64,000 bases of DNA from Fimbriimonadaceae bacterium (GTDB taxonomy: Bacteria; Armatimonadota; UBA10988): contig JADZEX010000018.1 of the NCBI GenBank assembly GCA_020850355.1, positions 124,001 to 188,000 of the forward strand. Direction: 5' to 3'. Below the pieces are notes generated by a model. It worked only from the letters and a program-made list of their open reading frames with translations, ran no database searches and was not told the DNA's origin. This document shows positions 42,030 to 50,420 of the stretch, piece after piece. Every line of letters starts with the position of its first letter. Positions within the stretch are counted from its first letter, which is position 1. A program made the translations under genes and the position numbers.

Positions 42030-44300
42030 ATGGACATCGTGACCCTGCGGGCCCAGTTCACCGATCCGCCGGCCGACTGCCGGCCGTGGCCGTTCTGGTT
42101 CTGGAACGACGCGCCCGACGAGGCGTCGGTCGCCGCACAGATCGCCGACTTCACGGCGCACGGCGTCGGCGGTTTCGTGATCCACCCGCGGTTGGGACTG
42201 GCCCGCGAGGTGGGCTACCTGTCACCGCGCTGGTTCGCGCTGTGCGCCACGGCCTGCCGCGAAGCCGCCCGGCTCGGGCTGCGGGTAGTGTTGTACGACG
42301 AAGGCATGTACCCCAGCGGCTGCAGCCACGGCGAGGTGACCCGCGATCACCCCGAGCTGCGCAGCCGTGGGCTGCAGCGGGTCGGCACCGACCTGCCGGG
42401 AGGGCGGGTGCGTTACTGGCGGGCCGTGGCGGGGGAGTGGTACGACGATCAGGTGGTCGCCGTGCTGGCCACGCCGCTGCGCGACGGCCGGCCCGATTAC
42501 CGCCAGACCCGCCGCCTGGCCGCCGACTCTCGGCAACTCGTGCGGCTCGAGCTGCCGGCGGGCACCTGGCGGGTGGAGGCCTTCCTTAGCGTCCCGAGCG
42601 GCGGCCACGCGCGGGGCGTGCATGTTGGTGAGGACGACCTCGACGCGGGCGCGCCGCCGGCCGCCGACCTGCTCAACCCGGCCGCCACGGCCCGCTTTCT
42701 GGAGACCACCCACGCGCGCTACCAGGCCGCGCTGGGTCAGTGGTTCGGCAGCACGGTGCAGGCGATCTTCGTGGACGAGCCAGGGGTCTTCGGCCGCGGG
42801 GCCCGGCGGGGCGGGCTGCGGCCTTGGACCGCTGGTTTGGAGGCCGACCTGGCGGGGCAGCTCGGCGCCGACCCGCTGCCACTGCTACCGGCGCTGTGGG
42901 ACGAGACCCACCCCGCCGCGGCCCGGCTGCGCGCGGCGCTCGACGAGGCGGTCGACCGGCGGCTGCGGCGCACCTTCTACGAACCGCTGGCGGCGTGGTG
43001 TGCGGCGCACGGCATCGCGCTGGTGGGACACCCCGCTGACAGCGACGATCTGGGAGCGCTGGCGGTCTTTCAGTGGCCGGGCCAGGACATGGTCTGGCGC
43101 TACGTGGAGCCCGGGCCAAAGGCTACCAGCGGCCCCCACAGCACGGCGGCGCGGGTCGCCACGAGTGCCCAACGCGTTTGGCGGCGGGCACGGTCGGCCA
43201 CCGAGGTGGCCGGCGCCTACGGCTGGCAGCTCACCGCCGACGAGCTGAAGTGGCTGTTCGACTGGCACCTCGCCCGCGGCAACGACCTGCTGATTCCGCA
43301 CGCCTTCTACAGCAGCGTGCGCGGGCCGCGGGAGTACGAGCGCCCGCCCTGCCTCGGGCCGCACAACCTCTGGTGGCCGCACTGGCGCCTGTTTGGAGAC
43401 TACGTCGGGCGAGTGGTGGCCCTGCGGCGTGCCGCGGCGCCGCAGGCGCGGGTGGCGGTCCCGGCCCCGGGCGGCCGCGCGCCGTGGGAGCCGGGCGCTA
43501 TCTTGGAGCAGCGCCAGGTCGACTTCGACTACGTCCCCGCCGACGACCCGCGCCTGGCCGACTACGCCGTGGTGGTGCGCGACCAGGCGGCGGCCGCGGC
43601 CTGCGAAGAGCGCGTCGTGCTGCCCCAACCAGCGCTGCCGCAACTGCGCGCCTGGCGAGGTGAGGTGGCCGGACGGACGGTGGTCTACCTCGGCAACGAG
43701 GGCGAGGTGGCCTTGCGCGGCGAGTTGCGGCTGCAACCGGTCGGCGCGGTCGAGCGCTGGGATCCGTGGACCGGCGAGGTGCGGCCCTGGCCAGCGACGG
43801 TTGCGGCCGGGCAGCTCTGCCTGCCGCTGGAGCTGGACCGCCGGGAGTGCGTCTGCGCGGTGGTCGACCCCACCGGCCAGCCGCTGGCGCCGCGGCCGGG
43901 CGCCCCCGCCTGGGGCCGCTGGGGCGAGCTGACCGGCTGGGAGTGGGAGCGTGCCGGGCGCTGGGAGCCGGCGCCGCTCGGCGACTGGTGTCAACAGCGC
44001 GACCTGGAGACCTACAGCGGCACGATCCGCTATCGCAGCAGCCTCGAGGTGCTGGCCGGTCGCTACCGGCTCGACCTCGGCCGAGTCGGCGACTGGGCGA
44101 CCGTGCAGGTGGCTGGCAAGGCGCTGCCGCCCCGGCTCTGGGCGCCGTTCGTCTGGGAGTTCGACCTGCCGGCCGGGCGGCACGAACTGCTGGTGGCCGT
44201 GACCAACAGCCGGGCCAATGAGCTGCTCGGCGCCCTGCGGCCGAGCGGGCTGCTGAGCGCGCCGGTGTTGCAGCAGGCGGCGGCACCTGCCGGCGGCTGA
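42030..44300 (+). CDS. Glycoside hydrolase-like protein (GH106/GH42-like TIM barrel plus jelly-roll)
   Basis: 756 residues, no signal peptide. The N-terminal barrel begins with RPWPFWFWNDAPDEASV and contains VGGFVIHPRLGL, LRVVLYDEGMYPSG and the acidic strand AIFVDEPGVFG (Glu near residue 250). Further conserved sites are GHPADSDDLG and the KWLFDWHLARGNDLLIPHAF stretch. The C-terminal 150 residues look like a GH2-type sugar-binding sandwich (YRLDLGRVGDWATVQVAGK; FDLPAGRHELLVAVTNS). Such proteins are widespread as rhamnosidase-like or unclassified glycosidases. The upstream in-frame extension overlaps rnpB and is not real. Substrate unknown. The gene is divergent from rnpB. Confidence 0.75.
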   Translation: MDIVTLRAQFTDPPADCRPWPFWFWNDAPDEASVAAQIADFTAHGVGGFVIHPRLGLAREVGYLSPRWFALCATACREAARLGLRVVLYDEGMYPSGCSHGEVTRDHPELRSRGLQRVGTDLPGGRVRYWRAVAGEWYDDQVVAVLATPLRDGRPDYRQTRRLAADSRQLVRLELPAGTWRVEAFLSVPSGGHARGVHVGEDDLDAGAPPAADLLNPAATARFLETTHARYQAALGQWFGSTVQAIFVDEPGVFGRGARRGGLRPWTAGLEADLAGQLGADPLPLLPALWDETHPAAARLRAALDEAVDRRLRRTFYEPLAAWCAAHGIALVGHPADSDDLGALAVFQWPGQDMVWRYVEPGPKATSGPHSTAARVATSAQRVWRRARSATEVAGAYGWQLTADELKWLFDWHLARGNDLLIPHAFYSSVRGPREYERPPCLGPHNLWWPHWRLFGDYVGRVVALRRAAAPQARVAVPAPGGRAPWEPGAILEQRQVDFDYVPADDPRLADYAVVVRDQAAAAACEERVVLPQPALPQLRAWRGEVAGRTVVYLGNEGEVALRGELRLQPVGAVERWDPWTGEVRPWPATVAAGQLCLPLELDRRECVCAVVDPTGQPLAPRPGAPAWGRWGELTGWEWERAGRWEPAPLGDWCQQRDLETYSGTIRYRSSLEVLAGRYRLDLGRVGDWATVQVAGKALPPRLWAPFVWEFDLPAGRHELLVAVTNSRANELLGALRPSGLLSAPVLQQAAAPAGG

Positions 44301-44357
44301 GGCGCCGCGTCAGACTGCTGCCAGCAAGGTACACCTCGCCAGCGGAGGCAGTGGCGC

Positions 44358-45029
44358 GTGGCGACTCTCGTCAAGGAATACTTCAACTGGTTGGCGGCGA
44401 TGTACGACGAGACCACGGCGGCCTGCGCCTGGTCGGCGCCGGGGCATATCGCCAACGCCGCATTGCCGCTGCTGCACGCCGGCCAGGCCGTGCTCGACCT
44501 GGGCTGCGGCACGGGCCAGTCGCTGGCACCGTTCGTCGATCATGGCTGTCGCTGCATCGGACTCGACTTCGCCCCGGCGATGCTGGCCGAGGCGCACCGC
44601 AAGGTGCCGCAGGCCCTGCTGGCGCGGGCCGACCTCGACGAGCCGCGGGGCTGGCCGGTGCGCGAGCGGGCCTTCGACCTGGCGATCTCGGCCGGCGTCT
44701 ACGAGTGCCTCGACGACCCGGTCGGCTTCCTGGCAAGGGTCCGCACCCACCTGCGGCCCGGCGGGGCGCTGGTCTTCACCTTCGATGAGTTCGTGCCCGG
44801 CCACCCCGCCCAGGGCGTGCGAGTCGGCCGCGCCGACAGCGGCATCCCGAATCCCATCGCCGAGCTGACCGGCTGGCATCTCCGGCGGCACAGCATCGAC
44901 CGCGTCGGGGCCTGGCTCGAGGCGAATGGCTTCGTGCTGCACTGGCACCACCAGATCGAGGCCGACATCCACAGCCACTTCCAGGTGCCGGTCTACTACC
45001 GGCTGGTCGTGGCCCAGGCCACCGACTGA
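44358..45029 (+). CDS. Class I SAM-dependent methyltransferase
   Basis: 223 residues from a GTG start with GGAGG nine bases upstream. The Rossmann-type fold has motif I VLDLGCGTGQSLAPF, then CIGLDFAPAMLAEA (motif II) and FDLAISAGVYECLDDP (motif IV region). This resembles small-molecule methyltransferases of the UbiE/Methyltransf_25 type. The substrate-binding C-terminus (WHLRRHSIDRVGAWLEANGF) gives no clear hint of the acceptor. It lies 57 bp after the hydrolase gene and may be co-transcribed with it, though a promoter could exist in the gap. Confidence 0.85.
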   Translation: MATLVKEYFNWLAAMYDETTAACAWSAPGHIANAALPLLHAGQAVLDLGCGTGQSLAPFVDHGCRCIGLDFAPAMLAEAHRKVPQALLARADLDEPRGWPVRERAFDLAISAGVYECLDDPVGFLARVRTHLRPGGALVFTFDEFVPGHPAQGVRVGRADSGIPNPIAELTGWHLRRHSIDRVGAWLEANGFVLHWHHQIEADIHSHFQVPVYYRLVVAQATD

Positions 45030-45076
45030 ACTCCGTCGGGCCAGCCAGGGTTGATCCTACTGCAAGCGCGGCTGCC

Positions 45077-45105
45077 TTGTGGCGGCGGCCGGCAGGTGGT
45101 AACCT
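45077..45105 (+). promoter_or_regulatory. Promoter predicting a leaderless CAAX-protease mRNA
   Basis: TTGTGG (45077-45082), 17-bp spacer, TAACCT (45100-45105), with extended TGG. The ATG at 45112 is seven bases after the -10. No ribosome site is seen. Confidence 0.5.
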
Positions 45106-45111
45106 CGCGCC

Positions 45112-45867
45112 ATGAAAGAGCGGTCGGCATCGCCAACCCAGACCCCCGGTCCGGTGGTCGCCTACTTCCTGGCCACCCGCGGGGCGTGGTACAGCTTCCT
45201 GTTCGCACTGCCGATCCTGCTCGGCTACGAGCTGTTGCTGTTCGTCTTTCGCCCGCGCTGGGTCAACGGCGCCGACGCCTTCCTGGATCGCCTGCTGGCA
45301 CCGCTGGGCCTGCAGCACAGCCTCTGGGGCTGGCCGCTGCTGATCGTGATCTGCGGCCTCTGCTGCTGGTACTTCGACGGCGCCCGCAAGCGGCTCGCCG
45401 GGCAGCAGTTGCAGGGCCGCTTCTTCTTGGGCATGTTCACCGAGAGCTTCGTCTACGCGCTCTTCCTGGGCGGTGTGGTGACCCGCCTGATGCGCCTGAT
45501 GGCCGGCGACTGGCAGCTCCAGATCGGCGGCAGCGGCGGGGTGCTGAACTCCGTGATCCAGTCGCTGGGCGCCGGCCTCTACGAGGAGCTGGTCTTCCGC
45601 GTCTTGCTAATGGGCCTGCTGCTGCTGATCTTGATGAAGGGCTGCAAGGCCGACCAGGTGATCTCCTGGGTGGTCGCCGTGGTGATCAGCTCGCTGGTCT
45701 TCTCGGCCGTCCATTACGTCGGGCTGGGCAGCGACGCGTTCAGCCTGGAGAGCTTCATCTTCCGCTTCCTGGCTGGCGCGGTGCTGGCCAGCCTCTACGC
45801 CGCCCGCGGTTTCGGCATCGCCGTCTGGACGCACGCGCTGTACGACCTGATGGTGATGCTGCGGTAG
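45112..45867 (+). CDS. CPBP family (CAAX/Abi-type) intramembrane metalloprotease
   Basis: 251 residues with about seven membrane helices. The catalytic EExxxR motif is in LYEELVFRVLLMG (Glu near 158-159), the following helices carry the HYVGLG histidine and the last has WTHALYDLM, the HxxxD/N-type motif. Bacterial members cleave membrane proteins or peptides; some give bacteriocin self-immunity. No bacteriocin gene is nearby, so the target is unknown. The start is directly preceded by a promoter instead of a ribosome site. A second family member is encoded at 60.8-61.4 kb. Confidence 0.88.
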   Translation: MKERSASPTQTPGPVVAYFLATRGAWYSFLFALPILLGYELLLFVFRPRWVNGADAFLDRLLAPLGLQHSLWGWPLLIVICGLCCWYFDGARKRLAGQQLQGRFFLGMFTESFVYALFLGGVVTRLMRLMAGDWQLQIGGSGGVLNSVIQSLGAGLYEELVFRVLLMGLLLLILMKGCKADQVISWVVAVVISSLVFSAVHYVGLGSDAFSLESFIFRFLAGAVLASLYAARGFGIAVWTHALYDLMVMLR

Positions 45868-46053
45868 CCGGGTGCAAGGCGCGACCCCGATGGGCGCGAT
45901 CCCGGGGGTTCCACGATGCTCCACCACCGGCTTCAAACCTGCACCTTATCGGAGTGAGGCGCTTGGTGGGCGCCCGTCTGCCGGACCGGCCGGGACCGTC
46001 GCCGATTGCCCAGCGGGCTGCGGCGCCGTGGCCGGCGTCGCAGGACGCGCCAG

Positions 46054-46069
46054 ACACTCGCGCGAGTGT
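46054..46069. repeat. 16-bp palindrome in the 255-bp gap between CAAX protease and M24 peptidase
   Basis: ACACTCGCGCGAGTGT, a perfect palindrome between two convergent genes. It could be a bidirectional terminator stem or a protein site. Apart from this the gap (45868-46122) shows nothing recognisable. Confidence 0.5.
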
Positions 46070-46122
46070 GACCACGGGACCCGGCTCTGCAGTTGCACCG
46101 CGACTGAGCGGGCGGCGCTGGC

Positions 46123-47211
46123 TCAGATCACCTGCAGCGTGGCCGGCTTCGGGGCCTGCGAGAGGGACTCGCAGCCGTCGGCCGTGACCAGCACCAGGTC
46201 CTCGATGCGCACCCCGCCGAAGCCCTCGACATAGACGCCCGGCTCGACCGTGACGATCTGGCCGGCGACGAGGTCCTGCTCGGCGGTCACCGCCAGCCGC
46301 GGGCCTTCGTGGATGTCGAGGCCGACGCCGTGGCCGAGACCGTGGCCGAAGTGGTCGCCGTGGCCGGCGGCCGTGATCAGGTCGCGGGCGACCGCGTCGA
46401 CGTCCTGGCCCTTGACGCCTGGCCGGATGGCGGCCAGCGAGGCGATCTGGGCGGCGTAGACCAGCTCGTAGATGGCCTCCTGCTCGGGTGAGCAGTGGCC
46501 GATCGCGACGGTGCGGGTGAGGTCGCTGCAGTAGCCGTCGTAGAGGGCGCCGAGGTCGAGGGTCAGCAGGTCGCCGGCTGCCAGCGGCCGGTCGGTGATC
46601 GGCGCGTGGCACAGCGCGCTGTGCGGGCCGCCGGCCAAGATCATATCGAAAGAGGGCTTGGTGGCGCCGAGGGTTAGCAGGTAGTACTCCAACTCGGCCT
46701 TCAACTGCCGCTCGGTGAGACCCGGCCGGGCCAGCTCGAGGGCCCGCGCCATGACCTGGTCGCCGATCCCGGCGGCGCGCCGGAGCTTCGCCAACTCGGC
46801 TTCGTCCTTGACTTCGCGCAGCCCTTCGACCAGGCCACTGACCGAGACCAGGCGGTGCTCGTTCCAGCCGCTGGTCGCCCGCAGGCGGGCCCAGGCGCTG
46901 TAGCCGATCTGGTCGCTCTCGAATCCGACCTTGCGCCAGCCGGTGGTCTCCAGTTGCTCCGCCGCAAGGTCCATCAGCCCCTTGCCCGGGGCCTGCTCGA
47001 CAAACTCCCAGGCGGGTGCCTGCTCGCCGACCTGGGAACGGTAACGGAAGTCGGAGATCAGGATCTGCCGCTCGGCGCCGACCAGCAAGGCGCCGCTGCT
47101 GCCGGTGAAGCCGCTGGTCCAGGCGTAGTTGGAGCGACCGGTGACCAGCAGGCCATCCAGTTCCTTCTGCTTCAGAGCCGCCCGCACCCGCTCCAGCCGT
47201 GTCTCCGCCAT
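46123..47211 (-). CDS. M24 family aminopeptidase P/Xaa-Pro dipeptidase
   Basis: 362 residues in two domains. The N-terminal creatinase-like domain (about 1-130; LDGLLVTGRSNYAWTSGFTG) is followed by the pita-bread metallopeptidase. The full set of metal ligands is present: Asp in LTLDLGALYDGYCSD (two Asp), His in HGLGHGVGLDIHEGP, Glu in TVEPGVYVEG and Glu in GVRIEDLVLV. It removes residues before Pro, probably in the cytoplasm. Start is ATG 47211 (AGGTG upstream) or GTG 47220, three residues longer. A divergent promoter pair separates it from the isocitrate-lyase-family gene. Confidence 0.92.
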   Translation of the reverse strand: MAETRLERVRAALKQKELDGLLVTGRSNYAWTSGFTGSSGALLVGAERQILISDFRYRSQVGEQAPAWEFVEQAPGKGLMDLAAEQLETTGWRKVGFESDQIGYSAWARLRATSGWNEHRLVSVSGLVEGLREVKDEAELAKLRRAAGIGDQVMARALELARPGLTERQLKAELEYYLLTLGATKPSFDMILAGGPHSALCHAPITDRPLAAGDLLTLDLGALYDGYCSDLTRTVAIGHCSPEQEAIYELVYAAQIASLAAIRPGVKGQDVDAVARDLITAAGHGDHFGHGLGHGVGLDIHEGPRLAVTAEQDLVAGQIVTVEPGVYVEGFGGVRIEDLVLVTADGCESLSQAPKPATLQVI

Positions 47212-47239
47212 GCCGCTCACCTGGTTCCTTCCGGGCCCC

Positions 47240-47268
47240 AGGGTAGCAAGCGCACCAGTCGTTGGCAA
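47240..47268 (-). promoter_or_regulatory. Promoter of the M24 peptidase gene
   Basis: On the minus strand TTGCCA (47268-47263), 17-bp spacer, TACCCT (47245-47240), which puts the start point near 47233. Confidence 0.5.
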
Positions 47269-47273
47269 GCGGC

Positions 47274-47302
47274 TCGACAGCCCGGCGGGTCGACGGTATG
47301 CT
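47274..47302 (+). promoter_or_regulatory. Promoter of the isocitrate-lyase-family operon
   Basis: TCGACA (47274-47279), 17-bp spacer, TATGCT (47297-47302). Start near 47309, leader about 15 nt carrying the AAGGAG ribosome site. Confidence 0.7.
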
Positions 47303-47323
47303 CTGCCGCAGAAGGAGCCCAAC

Positions 47324-48202
47324 GTGGCGCAGCGTGCGGCCCGGCAGCGGCTCCGAGCGTTGCTGTCCCGGCCCGAACCGGTGGTGACGCTCGGCGTCCA
47401 CGATGTCTTCAGCGCCTTGCTGGCCGAGCAGGCCGGGATCGAGATGCTGTTTCTGGGCGGCTTCGGCACCGCCGCCAGCCTGCTGGGCCTGCCGGACCTG
47501 AACCTGCTGACCAGCACCGAAATGGCCGACGCGGTGCGCCGAACCACGGCCCGGGTCGGGATCCCGGTGATCGCCGACGGTGACACCGGGCATGGCGGGG
47601 CCCCGCAGGTCGAGCGGACGGTGCGGCTGCTGGAGGCCGCTGGCGCCAGCGGGGTGATTCTCGAGGACCAGGTCTTCCCGAAGCGCTGCGGGCACTTCGC
47701 CGACAAGCAGGTGGTCCCGTGGGACGAGATGGCGCGCCGCCTGCGGATCGCGCTGGCCAGTCGCGAGGACCCCGACTTGGTGCTGGTGGCCCGCACCGAC
47801 GCGCGGGCCACCGCCGGTCTGGACGAGGCGATCGACCGCGCCAACCGGGCCGGCGAACTGGGCGCCGACGTGGTCTTCATCGAGGCCCCACAGAGCCGCG
47901 CCGAGCTGGAGCAGATCGCGCGGCGGGTGCGTTACCCGCTGCTGGTGAACATGCTGACCGGTGGCCAGACCCCAATCCTGCCAGCGGCCGAACTGGGCGC
48001 GCTGGGTTACCGGATTGTGGTGGCGCCGATCGAGTCGTTGCTGGTTTGCGCCACGGCGCTGCAGCACCTGCTGGCTGAACTACGGCGCTGCGGCCGGGTG
48101 GATCACCTCGCCGCGGCCGGCATGATGTCCTTTGGGACCGTCACAGAAGTGCTCGACCTGCCGCACTACCTGACCGCGGCAGACGAGCGGGAGAGACGCT
48201 GA
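47324..48202 (+). CDS. Isocitrate lyase/PEP mutase family enzyme (methylisocitrate-lyase-like)
   Basis: 292 residues, TIM-barrel C-C lyase. Diagnostic residues are all there: the metal site in IADGDTGHGG (Asp85, Asp87), VILEDQ (Glu114) and the catalytic loop KRCGH (Lys120-His124), with Cys122 as acid/base. VLVARTDARA is the next conserved strand. It might act as 2-methylisocitrate lyase, oxaloacetate decarboxylase or a phosphonate mutase; the KRCGH loop favours a lyase. No propionate-pathway genes (prpC, prpD) lie in the window. GTG start with AAGGAG upstream. Its TGA overlaps the ATG of the next gene by one base. Confidence 0.85.
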   Translation: MAQRAARQRLRALLSRPEPVVTLGVHDVFSALLAEQAGIEMLFLGGFGTAASLLGLPDLNLLTSTEMADAVRRTTARVGIPVIADGDTGHGGAPQVERTVRLLEAAGASGVILEDQVFPKRCGHFADKQVVPWDEMARRLRIALASREDPDLVLVARTDARATAGLDEAIDRANRAGELGADVVFIEAPQSRAELEQIARRVRYPLLVNMLTGGQTPILPAAELGALGYRIVVAPIESLLVCATALQHLLAELRRCGRVDHLAAAGMMSFGTVTEVLDLPHYLTAADERERR

Positions 48203-48867
48203 TGTTGGTTTGCAGCCAGTGCGGCACGCTCATCCAGGTGGCGGGCCATGCCTGCCCGGCCTGTGGGCACAAGGGCTCGATCGACCGTCGCTTCTGGCAC
48301 GGCGAGGTGCTGGAGCCGCCCGGCACGACCGACCTGGCGACCGCGCATGTCAGCGCCGCCGGGACGCTGCCCGAAGAGCAGCGCGCCTGGACCCCCTGGC
48401 TGGCGGCGGCACTGCTGCTCCTGCCGTGCGGCGCGGTGTACGTCGCGGCTACCAATCTGCGCCGGATCGGCGCCGCGCCGAAGGACGCCGTCAGTTACCT
48501 GCCGACCGCCTTCCTGGCGCAGACCCTGGTGACTGCGGCGGCCGGGGCGCTCGGCCGCAGCCAACCGCTGGCGGCGCTGGGCCTGCTGGCGGCCTTCAAC
48601 GTGCTCGTCGCGGCGCTGCTGGTCCGCTGGCAGGCGGCCCCGGTGGCGGCTCGGCGGGCCGAGTTGCCGGGACGCCACAGCCCCGGGACCGATGCCCTCG
48701 GCACCTTGCTGGTGGCGGTGCTGGTGGGCTTGCTGGTGAGCGGCGTGACCTTCCGGTTGGGCGACCGGCTGGCGGACGGCGAGATCTCGAGTCTCGTCCG
48801 CCAGGCGCTGCCCGCCCCGCCGGCGCCCGCCGCACCTCATGAGATGGTGATGCCGCCGATGGGCTAG
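48202..48867 (+). CDS. Zinc-ribbon membrane protein
   Basis: 221 residues, unrecognised. The N-terminus has a zinc ribbon (LVCSQCGTLI, CPACGH; two CxxC pairs), followed by about four hydrophobic helices (PWLAAALLLLPCGAVYVAAT; AFLAQTLVTAAAGALG; LAALGLLAAFNVLVAALLV; TLLVAVLVGLLVSG). The ribbon should face the cytoplasm. It is translationally coupled to the lyase gene (TGATG) and followed after seven bases by a TPR gene, so the three form one operon. Confidence 0.75.
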   Translation: MLVCSQCGTLIQVAGHACPACGHKGSIDRRFWHGEVLEPPGTTDLATAHVSAAGTLPEEQRAWTPWLAAALLLLPCGAVYVAATNLRRIGAAPKDAVSYLPTAFLAQTLVTAAAGALGRSQPLAALGLLAAFNVLVAALLVRWQAAPVAARRAELPGRHSPGTDALGTLLVAVLVGLLVSGVTFRLGDRLADGEISSLVRQALPAPPAPAAPHEMVMPPMG

Positions 48868-48874
48868 CCTGGCG

Positions 48875-50362
48875 ATGTTCGATTCGACGTGGTACCCACC
48901 GTTGCTGACGCTGGCCATCTTCGTGGTGGCCCGCGACGCCTGGTGCCATGCCTGGTACCCGGTGCGCGCCCGCGTCCACGCCGAGCAGGGCGAATGGGCG
49001 CTGGCCTGCCTGGCCTGGCAGGCCTACCTCGATGTCTGGACCCTCACCGGCGGCCCTGGCAAGCTGGCCGCCCGGCTGCAGCTCGGCCGTTGCGAGCTGA
49101 ACCGCGGCAATGCCGCAGCCGCCCTGGCGCACTGCGAGGCGCTGCTGCAGCGGCGGCTTGGTCACCTGGAGGCGGGTGTGCAGCGCCTCCGCGCCGACAG
49201 CCTGACGCGGCTCGGCCGCCACGAGGAGGCCGCAGCGGCGAGCGAGCGGGCGGTCGAGCTGGGCGGCGGCCGCGCGGAGCACTCGCTGGCGCTGCTGTCC
49301 GACGAGATCCGGGCGCACGACGCCGCCGGCCGCTGGCGCGAAGGGTTGACTGCCCTCGAAGCGTTGGCCGAGACGGCCCTCAAACTGGTCAGTGAGGAGC
49401 CGCTGCTGCAAATTCGCGCGCGGCTGGCCCGCCGGCGGCTGGAGCTCGGCTTCTACGAGGCCGCCGCGATGACCGCCGAGTCGGTGCTCGCCCGGGCCGG
49501 CCTGGAGCCATCGCTGCAGTTGGCGGCCCAAGCAGTGACGGCGCGGGCCTACCTGGCGATGGACCGCCTCGACCAGGCGCGCCGCGACGCCGAGGCGGCC
49601 TGGCGGCGGGCCTGCGAGATCGGCGACCGGGAGGCCATTTTGGACACCGGCCTGACGCTGGCCGAGGTCGCCCAGCACCGCGGCGACTACGTCGGCGCGA
49701 TGCGCCAGTTGCAGGAGGTGCGCGAGGTCGGCGGGCACGGCCGTTGGCTGGCGGCCCTCGGGGAGGCCGAGCTGCTGGCCGAGTGGGGCCGCCACGCCGA
49801 GGCCGGCCGCGCCTTCGAGCAGGCCCGGGCCAACTTGCCGCAGGTTGCGGAGGCTGGCCCGCACCCGGCGCTCTTGGCCGCCCTCTGGGAGGCCGGCGCG
49901 CGGGCTGATCAGGACCCCACGGCGGCCCTGCAGATCCTGCGGCCCCACCTGGAGTCGCCCTGCCCCGACCCGCGGCTGCGCGTGCGCCGGGCGGCACTGG
50001 CAGCCTGGCTGCTGACCGTCGCCGACGATCCCGCCGCCGCCGAGCAGGTTGAGGCGATGCAGGCCGGCGCCGCCGACTTTGCCCACGACCGGCACCTGCT
50101 GGTGGAGTGCGACCTCGCCGCAGCCCAGATCGCGCAGTACCAAAACCGCCCGGCCGACGCCGCCAACCTGCTGCGGAGCGCGCTTGAGCGGCCGTGCCAG
50201 AAGCTTGGGCGGGCGGCCATCCTGCTGGCGCTCGGCGACCTGGAGCAGCGCCTCGGGCGCCTCGATGCCGCCACCACCGCCTGGGCCGAAGCCGCCGCCG
50301 GTCACGCCGAAACCGAAGCCGTGGTGCTGGCTCGGCAACGCCTGCAGGTGGGCGCCGCCTGA
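48875..50362 (+). CDS. TPR-like helical-repeat protein with N-terminal membrane segment
   Basis: 495 residues. An N-terminal hydrophobic helix (WYPPLLTLAIFVVARDAW) may anchor it. The rest is a long array of helical hairpins of TPR type (GEWALACLAWQAYLDVW, GRHEEAAAASERAVELG, GDYVGAMRQLQEVREVG, GRHAEAGRAFEQARANL). No catalytic domain. It is probably a scaffold for a membrane complex, perhaps with the zinc-ribbon protein encoded seven bases upstream. It converges with the SGNH esterase gene. Confidence 0.75.
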   Translation: MFDSTWYPPLLTLAIFVVARDAWCHAWYPVRARVHAEQGEWALACLAWQAYLDVWTLTGGPGKLAARLQLGRCELNRGNAAAALAHCEALLQRRLGHLEAGVQRLRADSLTRLGRHEEAAAASERAVELGGGRAEHSLALLSDEIRAHDAAGRWREGLTALEALAETALKLVSEEPLLQIRARLARRRLELGFYEAAAMTAESVLARAGLEPSLQLAAQAVTARAYLAMDRLDQARRDAEAAWRRACEIGDREAILDTGLTLAEVAQHRGDYVGAMRQLQEVREVGGHGRWLAALGEAELLAEWGRHAEAGRAFEQARANLPQVAEAGPHPALLAALWEAGARADQDPTAALQILRPHLESPCPDPRLRVRRAALAAWLLTVADDPAAAEQVEAMQAGAADFAHDRHLLVECDLAAAQIAQYQNRPADAANLLRSALERPCQKLGRAAILLALGDLEQRLGRLDAATTAWAEAAAGHAETEAVVLARQRLQVGAA

Positions 50363-50393
50363 GCCGCTATGGGCTGTGGCACGTCAAACCGCC

Positions 50394-50420
50394 GCGCCCT
50401 CCGACCGGCGGTCAGGGCGC
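50394..50420. terminator. Hairpin between convergent TPR and SGNH genes
   Basis: GCGCCCT and AGGGCGC with an inner GACC/GGTC pairing. It overlaps the stop region of the SGNH gene and follows the TPR stop by 32 bases. Confidence 0.55.

Noticed and set aside
45868-46122. Possible tRNA or small RNA in the gap between CAAX protease and M24 peptidase
   Set aside because: A T-arm-like string (GGTTTGAAGCC on the minus strand) has no matching acceptor or anticodon stems. Only the 16-bp palindrome stands out.
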